Shown: positions 1 to 8,436 of the stretch, piece after piece
Position numbering within the stretch: position 1 is the first letter of the stretch
Layout: each line of letters begins with the position of its first letter
DNA from: A07HB70 sp964512675
GTDB taxonomy: Archaea > Halobacteriota > Halobacteria > Halobacteriales > Haloferacaceae
Direction of reading: 5' to 3'
Length of the DNA: 64,000 nt
Assembly: GCA_964512675.1 (NCBI GenBank)
Contig: CAZEJR010000010.1
Location: 10,801 to 74,800 of the forward strand
Notes under the pieces: generated by a model
The model's database searches: none
Told to the model about the DNA's origin: nothing
What the model saw: only the letters and a program-made list of their open reading frames with translations
Program-made: the position numbers and the translations under genes

Positions 1-145
1 CAGCCGCGTTCGATCCGAAACGATCCCCGACGGGCGTCTGACGCGCGGCAGACGACAGCCGACGCAGCCCTGACTGAGTGTACTTAACCGTTTCGCGTGG
101 CCTCAGCCGGCGTAACGCGGTTTCGGAGCGGTTTAGCTCGCTGCC

Positions 146-154
146 GTATTTAGG
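146..154 (+). promoter_or_regulatory. Putative TATA box of the PadR-type gene
   Basis: The AT-rich stretch gtatttagg lies about 30-38 nt before the ATG at 184 in otherwise GC-rich DNA. This fits a haloarchaeal TATA element driving a leaderless or nearly leaderless transcript. Assigned by pattern only. Confidence 0.45.
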
Positions 155-183
155 TTGATAGCCGCACGATAGACTGTTGTCTG

Positions 184-681
184 ATGCAGCGAGCAAAGCA
201 GAGTGACAGGAGTGAGGAAGAGACGGCACTCGGTCGTCTGCAACGCGATATCGAGAGCGCTGACTCGGACTCCGGCGACCCTGCGGTGAGGGTCGCTCCC
301 GACCAGCAGATGGAACTCGCGCGGAACAGCGTCGCCGAGGCGCTGTCCGGCGACGAGGTCCCCCTCGACGAGGAGACGATCAAGCAGAACCTCGACGAGA
401 TCCTGCTCCTCCTGGTCGCCGGTCGGACCTCGGACAGCCACGGCAAGGCGCTGATGAGCGACCTCGCCTCCGTCTTCGGAGCACATATCAGTCCGGGGAC
501 GATCTACCCGCGGCTCCACGAACTCGAGGAGTCCGGGCAGCTGAGTCTCCACGAGCTCGTCCACACGAAAGAGTACTCTATCGACGACGAGGAGGCGTTC
601 CGGCAGTGTGTCGAGTCGTCGATGGAGCAACACTTCGCGATGGGACTGTTCTTCCAGGCGGCGCTCGACGAACTCGACTGA
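184..681 (+). CDS. PadR-family winged-helix regulator
   Basis: 165 aa. The first 65 residues are charged and probably disordered. Residues about 75-150 match the PadR winged helix: a helix containing LLLLVAG, then SDLASVFG, the recognition segment ISPGTIYPRLHELEESG, and a wing ending KEYSIDD. Family members are transcription factors that usually repress a neighbouring gene. It lies just before the archaellin genes and runs convergently with the next gene, so motility control is possible, but that is inference from position only. The ATG was chosen because a TATA-like box lies about 30 nt upstream. Confidence 0.8.
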   Translation: MQRAKQSDRSEEETALGRLQRDIESADSDSGDPAVRVAPDQQMELARNSVAEALSGDEVPLDEETIKQNLDEILLLLVAGRTSDSHGKALMSDLASVFGAHISPGTIYPRLHELEESGQLSLHELVHTKEYSIDDEEAFRQCVESSMEQHFAMGLFFQAALDELD

Positions 682-736
682 GCGTCGGAACCACACGGGC
701 GGCTGTTCGACGGACCGACACCGTCGTCTCGCGGGC

Positions 737-1108
737 TCACTCCTCGGACTCGGCAGAGACGTCGACCGCCAGCGACGAGTGACACAGGAGCGTCGCCGCC
801 GCGACGGCGGCGGACTCGTCCGGGGCGACCAGTTCCGTGTACCACCGAACGAGCGCCTCGAACGCCGCGACGACGTCGTCGCCGTCGTGGACGAGCGTGT
901 CGGCCCTCGACTCCGCACGAGCGGCGGCGGTCAGCGCGTGGGTGCCGTCCGGGAGTGTCTCCGCCGGCGCGGACGGCTCCGTTGACGACTCGTCTGTCGG
1001 CGACACGACGTACCGGTCGTCGTCGAGGCGGCGAACCTCGTCGCTCGCGAGGCGCTCCTCGATCTCGTGGGGCGCGAGTGCGTCCTCGTCGGTGTCGTCG
1101 GGGGCCAC
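737..1108 (-). CDS. Small acidic haloarchaeal protein (DUF7500-like)
   Basis: 123 aa, no membrane segment. The N-terminal part (ALAPHEIEERLASDEVRRLDDDRYVV, read as two short blocks) resembles a small Halobacteria-only family of unknown function; a Thr/Ser/Pro-rich linker at about residues 43-60 leads to a mostly helical C-terminal half. It lies downstream of the two archaellins on the same strand, with 37 nt between, so it may be co-transcribed with them. No catalytic motif is visible and the family assignment is from memory. Confidence 0.6.
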   Translation of the reverse strand: MAPDDTDEDALAPHEIEERLASDEVRRLDDDRYVVSPTDESSTEPSAPAETLPDGTHALTAAARAESRADTLVHDGDDVVAAFEALVRWYTELVAPDESAAVAAATLLCHSSLAVDVSAESEE

Positions 1109-1145
1109 GCCCCCTACTCGCGGTCGAAAAGAGAAAGTGCTGTCG

Positions 1146-1727
1146 TCAGACGCTGACGAACTCGTCCGTGACGACCTCCGGAACGTTCACGCCGTAGGTC
1201 GTCGTCGCGCCGGACTGGTCGACGATCTCGACCGTCGCGGTGGCGCCGCCGGAGAGAGCACTGTCGACTGACGACACGTCGATCGTGATCTCGACCCGCT
1301 GGCTCGTGTCGTCGAGGATCTTACCGCTCGAGGTGCCTTTGATGTTCGACGTCGTGAACTCAGTGGCGGCGTCATTGGTCTCGTACGTGAGCGTCTTCGA
1401 CTCGTTTTGACTCGTGTACTGTACCGTCGCCGCCGAGAGGTCGATCGGGTCCGAACCCGGCGACTTCTTGACGACGAACGTCAACGTCTCGATCTTCTGA
1501 TCGGTTGTCGGGGTGTCCTGACCGGTCGCGGAGACCACGTCGATCTGGTTCGAGACCTGTGCCTGTGCGTCGTCGCCGGTGTCCGATGCCTTCGACTGGA
1601 GGTCTCCAGCCGTGTTGATCAGGACGCCTGCGGCGACCGCGGCGACCAGCACCAGCGCGATGAAGACGATCAGCGTGCCGATGCCGACCTGGCCACGCTC
1701 TTCGGGGTCGGTAAGCTGTTCGAACAT
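1146..1727 (-). CDS. Archaellin (major filament subunit)
   Basis: 193 aa. The start shows the archaellin class III signal: a short basic leader ending ERGQVG, with cleavage expected after the G by the archaellin peptidase, then a hydrophobic helix (IGTLIVFIALVLVAAVAAGV) that packs in the filament core. The rest is a Thr/Ser/Asp-rich beta domain with several N-x-S/T sites that could be N-glycosylated. It starts 3 nt after the stop of the upstream archaellin, so the two form one unit. Its 5' part is almost identical in DNA to that paralogue (see repeat entries). No peptidase gene is present in the window. Confidence 0.95.
   Translation of the reverse strand: MFEQLTDPEERGQVGIGTLIVFIALVLVAAVAAGVLINTAGDLQSKASDTGDDAQAQVSNQIDVVSATGQDTPTTDQKIETLTFVVKKSPGSDPIDLSAATVQYTSQNESKTLTYETNDAATEFTTSNIKGTSSGKILDDTSQRVEITIDVSSVDSALSGGATATVEIVDQSGATTTYGVNVPEVVTDEFVSV
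1531..1694 (-). repeat. Archaellin 5' duplication, copy 1
   Basis: A 164-nt block that matches 2104..2267 with only one difference seen by eye (gatgcc here, gaggcc there). It encodes the hydrophobic core helix and the following stalk of the archaellin. Divergence rises sharply on both sides. Confidence 0.9.
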
Positions 1728-1730
1728 CTG

Positions 1731-2300
1731 TTAGACCTCCGCCACGCCGCCCGTCAGCACGTCCGGGACGTTCACGCCGTAGGTGGTCTTCGCACCGGAC
1801 TGGTCGACGATCTCGACCGTCGCGCTGGCGCCCTCAGAGAGCTCCGAGAGGTCGTTCTGGGTGAGGTCGATCGTGATCTTGATCCGCTCGCTCGTGTCGT
1901 CGAGCACGTCGCCACTGGCACCGGTGCCGCTCACCGGGTTAGTGCTGAAGCCGGGCGAACCACCCTGTGTGAGTGTCTGTGATGTCGAAGCGCCCGTGTA
2001 CTCGACCGTCGCCTCTGAGAGGTCGATCGGGTCCGAGCCCGGCGACTTCTTGAGGACGAGCGTGATATTGCTGACGTTGGCCCCGTCGTGCGTTGCCGTC
2101 GCCGAGACCACGTCGATCTGGTTCGAGACCTGTGCCTGTGCGTCGTCGCCGGTGTCCGAGGCCTTCGACTGGAGGTCTCCAGCCGTGTTGATCAGGACGC
2201 CTGCGGCGACCGCGGCGACCAGCACCAGCGCGATGAAGACGATCAGCGTGCCGATGCCGACCTGGCCGCGGTCGACGTCGTCGAGTTGTGGGCCGTTCAT
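1731..2300 (-). CDS. Archaellin (first gene of the pair)
   Basis: 189 aa when started at the ATG at 2300, giving MNGPQLDDVDRGQVG; an upstream in-frame ATG at 2336 would add twelve residues not typical of archaellins. The leader ends DRGQVG, followed by the same core helix as the neighbouring archaellin. The middle (about residues 60-140) is the variable surface domain. The C-terminal end is again conserved (VEIVDQSGAKTTYGVNVP). It is nearest the divergent promoter region shared with the arl operon and is probably the promoter-proximal archaellin. Confidence 0.95.
   Translation of the reverse strand: MNGPQLDDVDRGQVGIGTLIVFIALVLVAAVAAGVLINTAGDLQSKASDTGDDAQAQVSNQIDVVSATATHDGANVSNITLVLKKSPGSDPIDLSEATVEYTGASTSQTLTQGGSPGFSTNPVSGTGASGDVLDDTSERIKITIDLTQNDLSELSEGASATVEIVDQSGAKTTYGVNVPDVLTGGVAEV
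2104..2267 (-). repeat. Archaellin 5' duplication, copy 2
   Basis: Partner of 1531..1694 at 573 nt spacing. The near-identity at the DNA level, including silent positions, exceeds what protein conservation requires. Confidence 0.9.
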
Positions 2301-2461
2301 GGGTCGTTCCCGACCGTACGGAGGCGGGGAGTCCACTTAGACCGGAGACCGGTTTCAGAGCCCGACTCAGGCCTCGGATCAAGGCTCGAAACGCGGGCCG
2401 AATCCGGCAGACGCGCTTTAGGACGGCGTCCCCTCGATCCGGAACGAGCGACCACGTCGTC
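2301..2461. promoter_or_regulatory. Divergent promoter region, archaellins / arl operon
   Basis: 161 nt between the archaellin start (2300, minus) and arlCE (2462, plus). On the plus strand gctttagga at about 2415-2423 is a TATA candidate 40-45 nt before arlCE. On the minus strand the complement of cacttagacc (about 2334-2343) lies 34-43 nt before the archaellin ATG. No clear operator repeat was found. Confidence 0.45.
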
Positions 2462-3358
2462 ATGTTCGAATCTATCACACAGGCGCTCGGCGGCGAGTCG
2501 GAGGGCGAGGAGGACGAGGATGAGCCGCCGGCGGGGTCAGCAGAGGCGGAGGCAGCGCCGGTCGGTCCGCCGGGCGGCGCTGCGCAGGCCCCGGAGGGGC
2601 CGGCTCCGGCCGAGCTGTCGAGCCGAATCGACGAGCTCGAGGACGACATCGAGTCGACGAACACCTCACTCAGCGAGATACAGAACACACAGCGAGAGAC
2701 GATGGAGTCGGTCGATGAGGTAAACGAGACCGTCCGGCGACTCGCCGGGATATACGACCAGGTCGCGGCGTCACAGAACCCGTTCGTCGACGGCGACGAG
2801 GGGGGGTCGCCGGCAGAGGACACGCCGGTCGTGGACGACCCGCCGACGGGCGGTCGAGACGACGCCACGGACGCGCACGGAGACGAGTCCGGAGCGGCAG
2901 CAGCCGACTCGGTGTCGTTCGACGACGCCGGCTCGACGTCGGACACGACGGACACCGGCCCGACGGCAGCCGACTCGGTGTCGTTCGACGACCTCGACTC
3001 GGCGCCGGACGGGGGACAGAACGGAGAGCCCGACGGGGGCGGAGACACCGGAGCGTCGGCGTCCGCAGACGAGTACGTGCTCGAGGCGGTGCCGGAGGGG
3101 TACGCCGCCGAGCTCCTCGTGATGGAGTGGCTCTCTCGGCTGATACAGCGGTCCGGCCCGGCGGGGGCGTTCCGTGCGGTCGAACAGTACCACGACGTCG
3201 GGATGATCTCGACCGCGACGCGCGACCACGCGATCGAGGTGATCGCCGGCCCGTCGCTCGACGTGTTCGTCGACCCGACGGAGAGCGACGAGCCGAGCGT
3301 CGAGGAACACCGGGTGTCGAGCGCGTACCTCCGCGCGCTCGAGCGGCTCGCCGAGTAA
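2462..3358 (+). CDS. arlCE: Archaellum accessory protein ArlCE (FlaC/FlaE fusion)
   Basis: 298 aa from the ATG at 2462; an upstream in-frame extension lacks coding character. Residues about 1-50 are acidic linker, about 55-105 a coiled coil (SSRIDELEDDIEST...), about 110-200 a very acidic Ser/Asp/Gly-rich spacer in which ADSVSFDD occurs twice, and about 200-298 the ArlD/E domain (EYVLEAVPEGYAAELLVMEW, then YHDVGMIS). In Euryarchaeota ArlC/D/E form the cytoplasmic ring that links the motor to the chemotaxis adaptor CheF. First gene of the arl operon. Confidence 0.9.
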   Translation: MFESITQALGGESEGEEDEDEPPAGSAEAEAAPVGPPGGAAQAPEGPAPAELSSRIDELEDDIESTNTSLSEIQNTQRETMESVDEVNETVRRLAGIYDQVAASQNPFVDGDEGGSPAEDTPVVDDPPTGGRDDATDAHGDESGAAAADSVSFDDAGSTSDTTDTGPTAADSVSFDDLDSAPDGGQNGEPDGGGDTGASASADEYVLEAVPEGYAAELLVMEWLSRLIQRSGPAGAFRAVEQYHDVGMISTATRDHAIEVIAGPSLDVFVDPTESDEPSVEEHRVSSAYLRALERLAE

Positions 3359-3801
3359 TGGGGTTCAGCGTCAGCGGGGCCACGGTCGTGGTGTACGTCG
3401 GCCTGCTGGTGAGCGCAGCCGTGCTCTACCCCGCGGTCAGCCAGTACGCCGAGGAGCGCACCGACGCGGTCGACGACGGACGAGAGCGCGCGCTCGACCG
3501 GCAGAACGCCGCGCTCGGGGCAGCGAACGCGACGTACAACGCCAGCGCCGACCGGCTCGTGGTCACGGTCACGAACAGCGGCACGACGTCGCTGGCCGTC
3601 GACCGGGTCGACCTGCTCCTCGACGGCGAGTACCACCAGGTGACGGCCGACGACACCGCCGTCGAGGGAGACGGGAACACGGCGGCGTGGCTCGGGGGCG
3701 AGCGGCTCCGGATCGAGATCCTGGAGCCGGGCGCGCCCGGGCGCGTCGTCGTCGTCACCGGCCCCGGGCTCTCGGTCGCGACGACCGTGGAGGTGAGCTG
3801 A
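3358..3801 (+). CDS. arlF: Archaellum stator protein ArlF
   Basis: 147 aa; its ATG overlaps the arlCE stop by one base (taATG). One N-terminal membrane helix (about residues 7-27, VVVYVGLLVSAAVLYPA) is followed by a beta-rich domain starting near residue 55 (ADRLVVTVTNSGTTSLAVD). This is the ArlF layout: a pseudoperiplasmic beta-sandwich that binds the S-layer and anchors the rotor with ArlG. Position directly before arlG confirms the call. Confidence 0.9.
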   Translation: MGFSVSGATVVVYVGLLVSAAVLYPAVSQYAEERTDAVDDGRERALDRQNAALGAANATYNASADRLVVTVTNSGTTSLAVDRVDLLLDGEYHQVTADDTAVEGDGNTAAWLGGERLRIEILEPGAPGRVVVVTGPGLSVATTVEVS

Positions 3802-4263
3802 GTGGCGAGCGCGTCTGTGTCGGAGCTCGTCATCTTCATCGCCGCCGTCAGCGTCGCCGCGAGCGTCTCCGGGGTGCTGGTCACGACGGTCGGCGACGTC
3901 GCGAACTCGGTCGACGAGCGCGGCGCGGCGGTGTCGGCGACGATCGAGACGGACGTCGAGATCATAAGCGACCCCGGGAGCGACGCGGTGTACGACGACG
4001 GAACCGAGACCGTCACGCTGCTGGTGAAAAACACCGGCAGCCGGTCGCTCCCCCCCGACCCGTCGGCGGTCGAGGTGCTGGTCGACGGACAGTACCGTCC
4101 GTCGTCGGCCTACACGGTGACCGTGGTGAGCGACGACGACGACTGGCGCCCGGGCGCGGTCGTCCGGGTCGAGATCGACACGCAGTCGGTGACCGTGGCC
4201 GGCGACAGCCGCGCGACGGTCGTCGTCACGGGCAACCGCGAGACGATCAGGTTCAGAGCGTGA
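3802..4263 (+). CDS. arlG: Archaellum stator protein ArlG
   Basis: 153 aa from a GTG immediately after the arlF stop. N-terminal membrane helix at about residues 7-30 (ELVIFIAAVSVAASVSGVLV), then a beta-sandwich domain with TVTLLVKNTGSRSLPPDP at about residues 71-88, the CARDB-like motif seen in ArlG. ArlG forms filaments capped by ArlF and helps hold the archaellum motor in the envelope. The last four bases overlap the arlH start. Confidence 0.9.
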   Translation: MASASVSELVIFIAAVSVAASVSGVLVTTVGDVANSVDERGAAVSATIETDVEIISDPGSDAVYDDGTETVTLLVKNTGSRSLPPDPSAVEVLVDGQYRPSSAYTVTVVSDDDDWRPGAVVRVEIDTQSVTVAGDSRATVVVTGNRETIRFRA

Positions 4264-4970
4264 ACCACCTCTCTGTCGGCCTCCGGGACCGCGACCGTGT
4301 CGACAACGCAATCGGCGGGGGGTTCCCGGAGGGGAGTCTCGTCCTCCTCGAGGGCGACACCGGCACCGGAAAGTCGGTGCTCGCCTCGCGGTTCACCTAC
4401 GGACTCTGTACCGAGTCGACGACCGTCAGCGTGGTCTCGACGGAGGCGCCCGCACGGGAGTACGTCCAGCAGATGCACTCGCTGTCGTACGACGTCGTCG
4501 ACCACCTGCTCGGCGGGCTGTTGACCTACTTCCACGCGCCGACCGACCGCGAGCGGGACCTGCTCGGACCGCTCCTCGGCAACGGCGCACACTGGTCGGC
4601 ACAGGCGGTGGTCGTCGACGGGTTCGGCGCGCTCTGCCGGAACGACGCCGCGTTCAGGCCGACGCTCGGCACCGGTGACGAGGACCGCGCCGCCGAACGG
4701 GTCGTCGGTCGTCTCGAGCGGGCGCTCGCAGCCGGCAAGGTGGTCGTGCTGACGGTCGACCCCTCGACGCTCACCGAGCGGGCGCTCCGCCCCGTGCGCA
4801 GCGCTACCGACGTCTATCTCGAACTCGAGAGCAGCGTCGTCGGACAGGATATCCAGAAGCAGGCGCTCGTCCGCCGGTTCGCCGGAATGAACAGGCCAGT
4901 CGACGACACGATCAGCTTCTCGGTCCAGCAGGGCCGTGGGATCGTCATCGAGTCACGGACAGTCGCGTGA
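4260..4970 (+). CDS. arlH: Archaellum motor regulator ATPase ArlH
   Basis: 236 aa from a GTG that overlaps the arlG stop. RecA/KaiC-like fold: Walker A GDTGTGKS at about residues 32-39, a hydrophobic strand ending in Asp (AVVVDGFGAL) at about 116-125, and a C-terminal SFSVQQGRGIVIESR strand pair. ArlH binds ATP, sits inside the ArlC/D/E ring and contacts ArlI; its nucleotide state is thought to affect motor assembly or switching. The longer open frame upstream is a shadow of arlG. Confidence 0.92.
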   Translation: MNHLSVGLRDRDRVDNAIGGGFPEGSLVLLEGDTGTGKSVLASRFTYGLCTESTTVSVVSTEAPAREYVQQMHSLSYDVVDHLLGGLLTYFHAPTDRERDLLGPLLGNGAHWSAQAVVVDGFGALCRNDAAFRPTLGTGDEDRAAERVVGRLERALAAGKVVVLTVDPSTLTERALRPVRSATDVYLELESSVVGQDIQKQALVRRFAGMNRPVDDTISFSVQQGRGIVIESRTVA

Positions 4971-4971
4971 G

Positions 4972-6657
4972 ATGAGCGGGAGCGTCCTCAACCGGCTGCA
5001 CGGAGACCTGGCCGCCGTCGCGTCGGAACACGGCCACGTCCGGGCGCACCTCGAGTCGGTCGTCGCGCGCGGCGGCGCGCTGCCGGACTACGTCGAGGAG
5101 CCGGACGAGGAACACGCGACACGGACGCCGAACGTGCTGTTTCCGACGGAGCCGCCGATCTACGCCCACGTCCACGGCGAGCGGGGCGAGGAGGTCACAT
5201 ACCACTGTCTCGAGCCGACGCTCTCCGCCGACGACGGCGACCTGTACGGCCAGGTCCGCGCGGAGGTGCTCGACCGCTCCGCGACACGCCCGGCCCCGAC
5301 GACGGAGTCGGAGTTCCGGAGCCACCTCGACGACCTCCTCTCGGAGATCATGACCGTCGACGACGACGGCGCGCTGCTCGGACGGATTCGGTCGTCGCTG
5401 GTCGGCGACCAGTTCGTCGTCGACCGGGAGACGTACGACCGGCTCCGGTACGTCCTCCAGCGGGACATCGTCGGCCTGGGCGCGCTGGAGCCGGTGATGG
5501 CCGACCCCGAGAACGAGGATATCCACGTGATCGGCCCGCACGCCTGCTACGTCGAACACGGGGTGTTCGGGATGGTCGAGACGACCGTCGACTTCGGCAG
5601 CCTCGAGGAGTTCGAGAGCTGGATCCGGAACATCGGCGAGCGGATGGACGCGCCGGTGTCCGACTCGGACCCGATCATCGACTCGACGCTGCCGAACGGC
5701 TCGCGGATCAACATCATCTACTCCGACGACGTGAGCGTCAAGGGGCCGTCGATGACGGTTCGACAGGGCGAGGACGTGCCGCTGTCGATCTTCCAGATCA
5801 CCAAGTGGGGGACGCTCTCGCCCGAACTCGCCGCCTACCTCTGGCTCTGTATGGAGAACGAACAGACCGTGTTCGTCGTCGGCGAGACGGCCTCGGGCAA
5901 GACGACGACGCTCAACTCGATGTTCTCGTTCATCCCGCGGGACCACAAGATATACGCGGCGGAGGACACCGCCGAGGTGAATCCGCCACACGAAAACTGG
6001 CAGCAGCTGTTGACCCGCGAGTCCAGCGGCGAGGGGTCGGACGTCGACATGTTCGACCTCGTCGCCGCGGCGCTGCGCTCGCGTCCGGACTACATCGTCG
6101 TCGGCGAGGTCCGGGGCGCGGAGGCACAGATGGCGTTCCAGGCCGCACAGACCGGTCACCCGGTGTTGCTCACCTTCCACGCGAGCGACATCGTCTCGAT
6201 GATCCAGCGGTTCACCTCGAACCCGATCAACGTCCCCGAGACGTTCATGGACAACTGCGACGTGGCGCTGTTCCAGAACCGCGTCAAGCGGGGCGACGAG
6301 GTCCTGCGGCGGGTCACGAGCGTCCAGGAGATCGAGGGCTACTCGGACCACGAGGGAGGTGTCGTCACCCGCGAGGCGTTCTCGTGGAATCCACGGGACG
6401 ACACGGTCGAGTTCAAAGGCCGCAACAACAGCCACGTCCTCGAGGACCAGATCGCGACGCTGCTGGGCTACGAGGACACCAGAGACATCTACGACGAGCT
6501 CGACAGGCGTGCGGAGACGGTTCGTCGGCTGATCGACGCGGACGTGCTCGGCTACCACGAGGTGAACGACGCGATCGAGCGGTTCCAGCGCGACGGCGTC
6601 GAGGGACTGTCGATCGAGACACAGGGGCTCACCGCGACGGCCCCCGGGAGACGCTGA
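4972..6657 (+). CDS. arlI: Archaellum motor ATPase ArlI
   Basis: 561 aa from the ATG one base after the arlH stop. Type IV filament secretion ATPase: N-terminal domain to about residue 245, then a RecA-like domain with Walker A GETASGKTTT (304-313), Asp box region around EDTAEVNPPHENW, Walker B DYIVVGEVRG (about 373-382) and His box TGHPVLLTFHA. ArlI hydrolyses ATP to assemble and rotate the archaellum, acting on the platform ArlJ encoded next. All catalytic motifs are intact. Confidence 0.95.
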   Translation: MSGSVLNRLHGDLAAVASEHGHVRAHLESVVARGGALPDYVEEPDEEHATRTPNVLFPTEPPIYAHVHGERGEEVTYHCLEPTLSADDGDLYGQVRAEVLDRSATRPAPTTESEFRSHLDDLLSEIMTVDDDGALLGRIRSSLVGDQFVVDRETYDRLRYVLQRDIVGLGALEPVMADPENEDIHVIGPHACYVEHGVFGMVETTVDFGSLEEFESWIRNIGERMDAPVSDSDPIIDSTLPNGSRINIIYSDDVSVKGPSMTVRQGEDVPLSIFQITKWGTLSPELAAYLWLCMENEQTVFVVGETASGKTTTLNSMFSFIPRDHKIYAAEDTAEVNPPHENWQQLLTRESSGEGSDVDMFDLVAAALRSRPDYIVVGEVRGAEAQMAFQAAQTGHPVLLTFHASDIVSMIQRFTSNPINVPETFMDNCDVALFQNRVKRGDEVLRRVTSVQEIEGYSDHEGGVVTREAFSWNPRDDTVEFKGRNNSHVLEDQIATLLGYEDTRDIYDELDRRAETVRRLIDADVLGYHEVNDAIERFQRDGVEGLSIETQGLTATAPGRR

Positions 6658-6660
6658 GCC

Positions 6661-8373
6661 GTGGCGAGCGAGTCACGGACGGACGGCGCGCTCCGCGAAC
6701 TCCTCCAGTCGGTCGTCGACGCGTACCGCTACATGTCGATCCCGGTTCGACGGTACGCGCTGCTCGTGCTCCTGCCGGCGGTCGGGACGTCTCTCCTCGC
6801 GGCGGTCGCGGTGCTCGTGCTCTCGGTCTCGGCGACCGTCGCGCTCCCGGTCGTCGGCGTCGGTGTGCTCGCACTCGTCGCCGCCGTGCTCTACCCGAAG
6901 CTCGCCGCCGACCGGGCGCGGCGGCAGACACGCGAGCAGTTCCACCTGTTTCTGACGCACATCACCGTCCTCTCGACGACCAACATCGACCGGGTCGAGG
7001 TGTTCCGCACGCTCGCACAGATCGAGGAGTACGGACCGCTCGCGGAGGAGATGGGACAGATCACCGCGCTGGTCGACACCTGGAACCAGTCGCTCGACGA
7101 CGCCTGTCGACGCCGGTCGAAGCGAGTCGCCTCGCCGCTGCTCGCCGACTTCCTCGAGCGGCTCTCCTACTCGGTCGGCGCCGGACAGGGGATCGACGAG
7201 TTCCTCGTCGACGAGCAGGAGTCGATCATCCACGAGTTCGTGATCCGCTACGAGTCGGCGCTCGAGAAGCTCGACGTGCTGAAGGAGCTGTACCTGTCGC
7301 TGATGCTCTCGACGACGTTTATCCTCGTGTTCGCGACGGTACTCCCAATCCTGATCGGCGTGGCGCCGGAGGTGCTCATCGGCGGGGTCATCGGCGTCTT
7401 CGTCGTCGTCCAGGTCGGGTTCCTGTTCGTGATAAACGCCGTCTCGCCGAAGGACCCGACCTGGGTCGACCTCGACGACGGACGGTCGCCCGCAGCCCGG
7501 GTCCGGCTGGCGCTCCTCGTCGGGGGCGGGCTGTCGCTTGTGTCGACGGTCGCCGTCGTGGCCGTCGCCGCCGGACGCGCACCGGTCGCACCGGACGTCC
7601 TGCCGGTCCCGCTCTACCCGGCTGTCGCCCTCACGCCGCTGTTGCTCCCCGGCGTCGCGATGACCCGCGAGCAGCGCAAGGTCGTCGACCGCGACGAGGG
7701 GTTTCCGTCGTTTATCAGGGCGCTCGGGTCGGTCGAGTCGGTGAAGCAGACGTCGACCGCGAACGTGCTGTCCTCGCTCCGGGAGAAGGACTTCGGCGAG
7801 CTGACGTCGAACGTCGAGGGACTGTACCGCCGCCTCCAGGTTCGGATCGACTCCGAGCGGGCCTGGCGGCTGTTCGCCGCCGAGACGGGGTCGTACCTGA
7901 TCCACCGGTTCGGCGACATGTACGTCGTCGGACGGCGGATGGGCGGCGAGCCCCAGCAGCTCGGGTCGATCATCTCGTCGAACATCCAGGAGGTGTTGCG
8001 GGTGCGCGAGAAGCGGGCACAGGCCGCCAGGACGCTCGTCGGCGTCATCTACGGGATCACCGCGGCGTCGATGTTCTCCGCGTTCATCGGGCTGGGGATC
8101 GCCGAACAGATGCTGCGTATCACCGAGCAGATCTCCGGGCAGAACGCCGAGTTCGTGGGGTCGCTGTTCTCGACCGAGAACTACGACCTGAGGCTGATGG
8201 AGCTGCTCTTGGTCGGCGTCATGCTGATCAACGCGCTGCTGTCGTCGCTGATGATCCGGCTCGTCGACCGGGGCAGCGTCGTGAGCGGCCTCGTCCACCT
8301 CGTGCTCCTGACCTGGCTGAGCGGGGTCGTCGCCGCCGGCACCCGGGTCGTGATCGGCGGGCTGATCGGCTGA
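6661..8373 (+). CDS. arlJ: Archaellum membrane platform protein ArlJ
   Basis: 570 aa, GTG start 3 nt after arlI. Polytopic: membrane segments near residues 33-55, 60-78, 210-260, 285-330 and, after a second cytoplasmic loop (about 335-455), 460-485, 515-535 and 545-568. The two cytoplasmic helical domains (around DFLERLSYSVGAGQGIDEF and FGDMYVVGRRMGG) are the paired T2SF domains of the PilC/TadC superfamily. ArlJ is the only integral motor component and receives the ArlI power stroke. Confidence 0.93.
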   Translation: MASESRTDGALRELLQSVVDAYRYMSIPVRRYALLVLLPAVGTSLLAAVAVLVLSVSATVALPVVGVGVLALVAAVLYPKLAADRARRQTREQFHLFLTHITVLSTTNIDRVEVFRTLAQIEEYGPLAEEMGQITALVDTWNQSLDDACRRRSKRVASPLLADFLERLSYSVGAGQGIDEFLVDEQESIIHEFVIRYESALEKLDVLKELYLSLMLSTTFILVFATVLPILIGVAPEVLIGGVIGVFVVVQVGFLFVINAVSPKDPTWVDLDDGRSPAARVRLALLVGGGLSLVSTVAVVAVAAGRAPVAPDVLPVPLYPAVALTPLLLPGVAMTREQRKVVDRDEGFPSFIRALGSVESVKQTSTANVLSSLREKDFGELTSNVEGLYRRLQVRIDSERAWRLFAAETGSYLIHRFGDMYVVGRRMGGEPQQLGSIISSNIQEVLRVREKRAQAARTLVGVIYGITAASMFSAFIGLGIAEQMLRITEQISGQNAEFVGSLFSTENYDLRLMELLLVGVMLINALLSSLMIRLVDRGSVVSGLVHLVLLTWLSGVVAAGTRVVIGGLIG

Positions 8374-8436
8374 GCGACGGGACTCAGCAGTCGATACCGG
8401 ACGGGGGTTTTGATTGGCACACGTCGAACGGGTGGT

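Noticed and set aside
1939..4311. A 790-codon open frame on the minus strand across the arl operon
   Set aside because: It is the antisense of arlCE, arlF and arlG; its translation is Arg/Pro-rich and without motifs, which is usual for shadow frames in GC-rich genomes.
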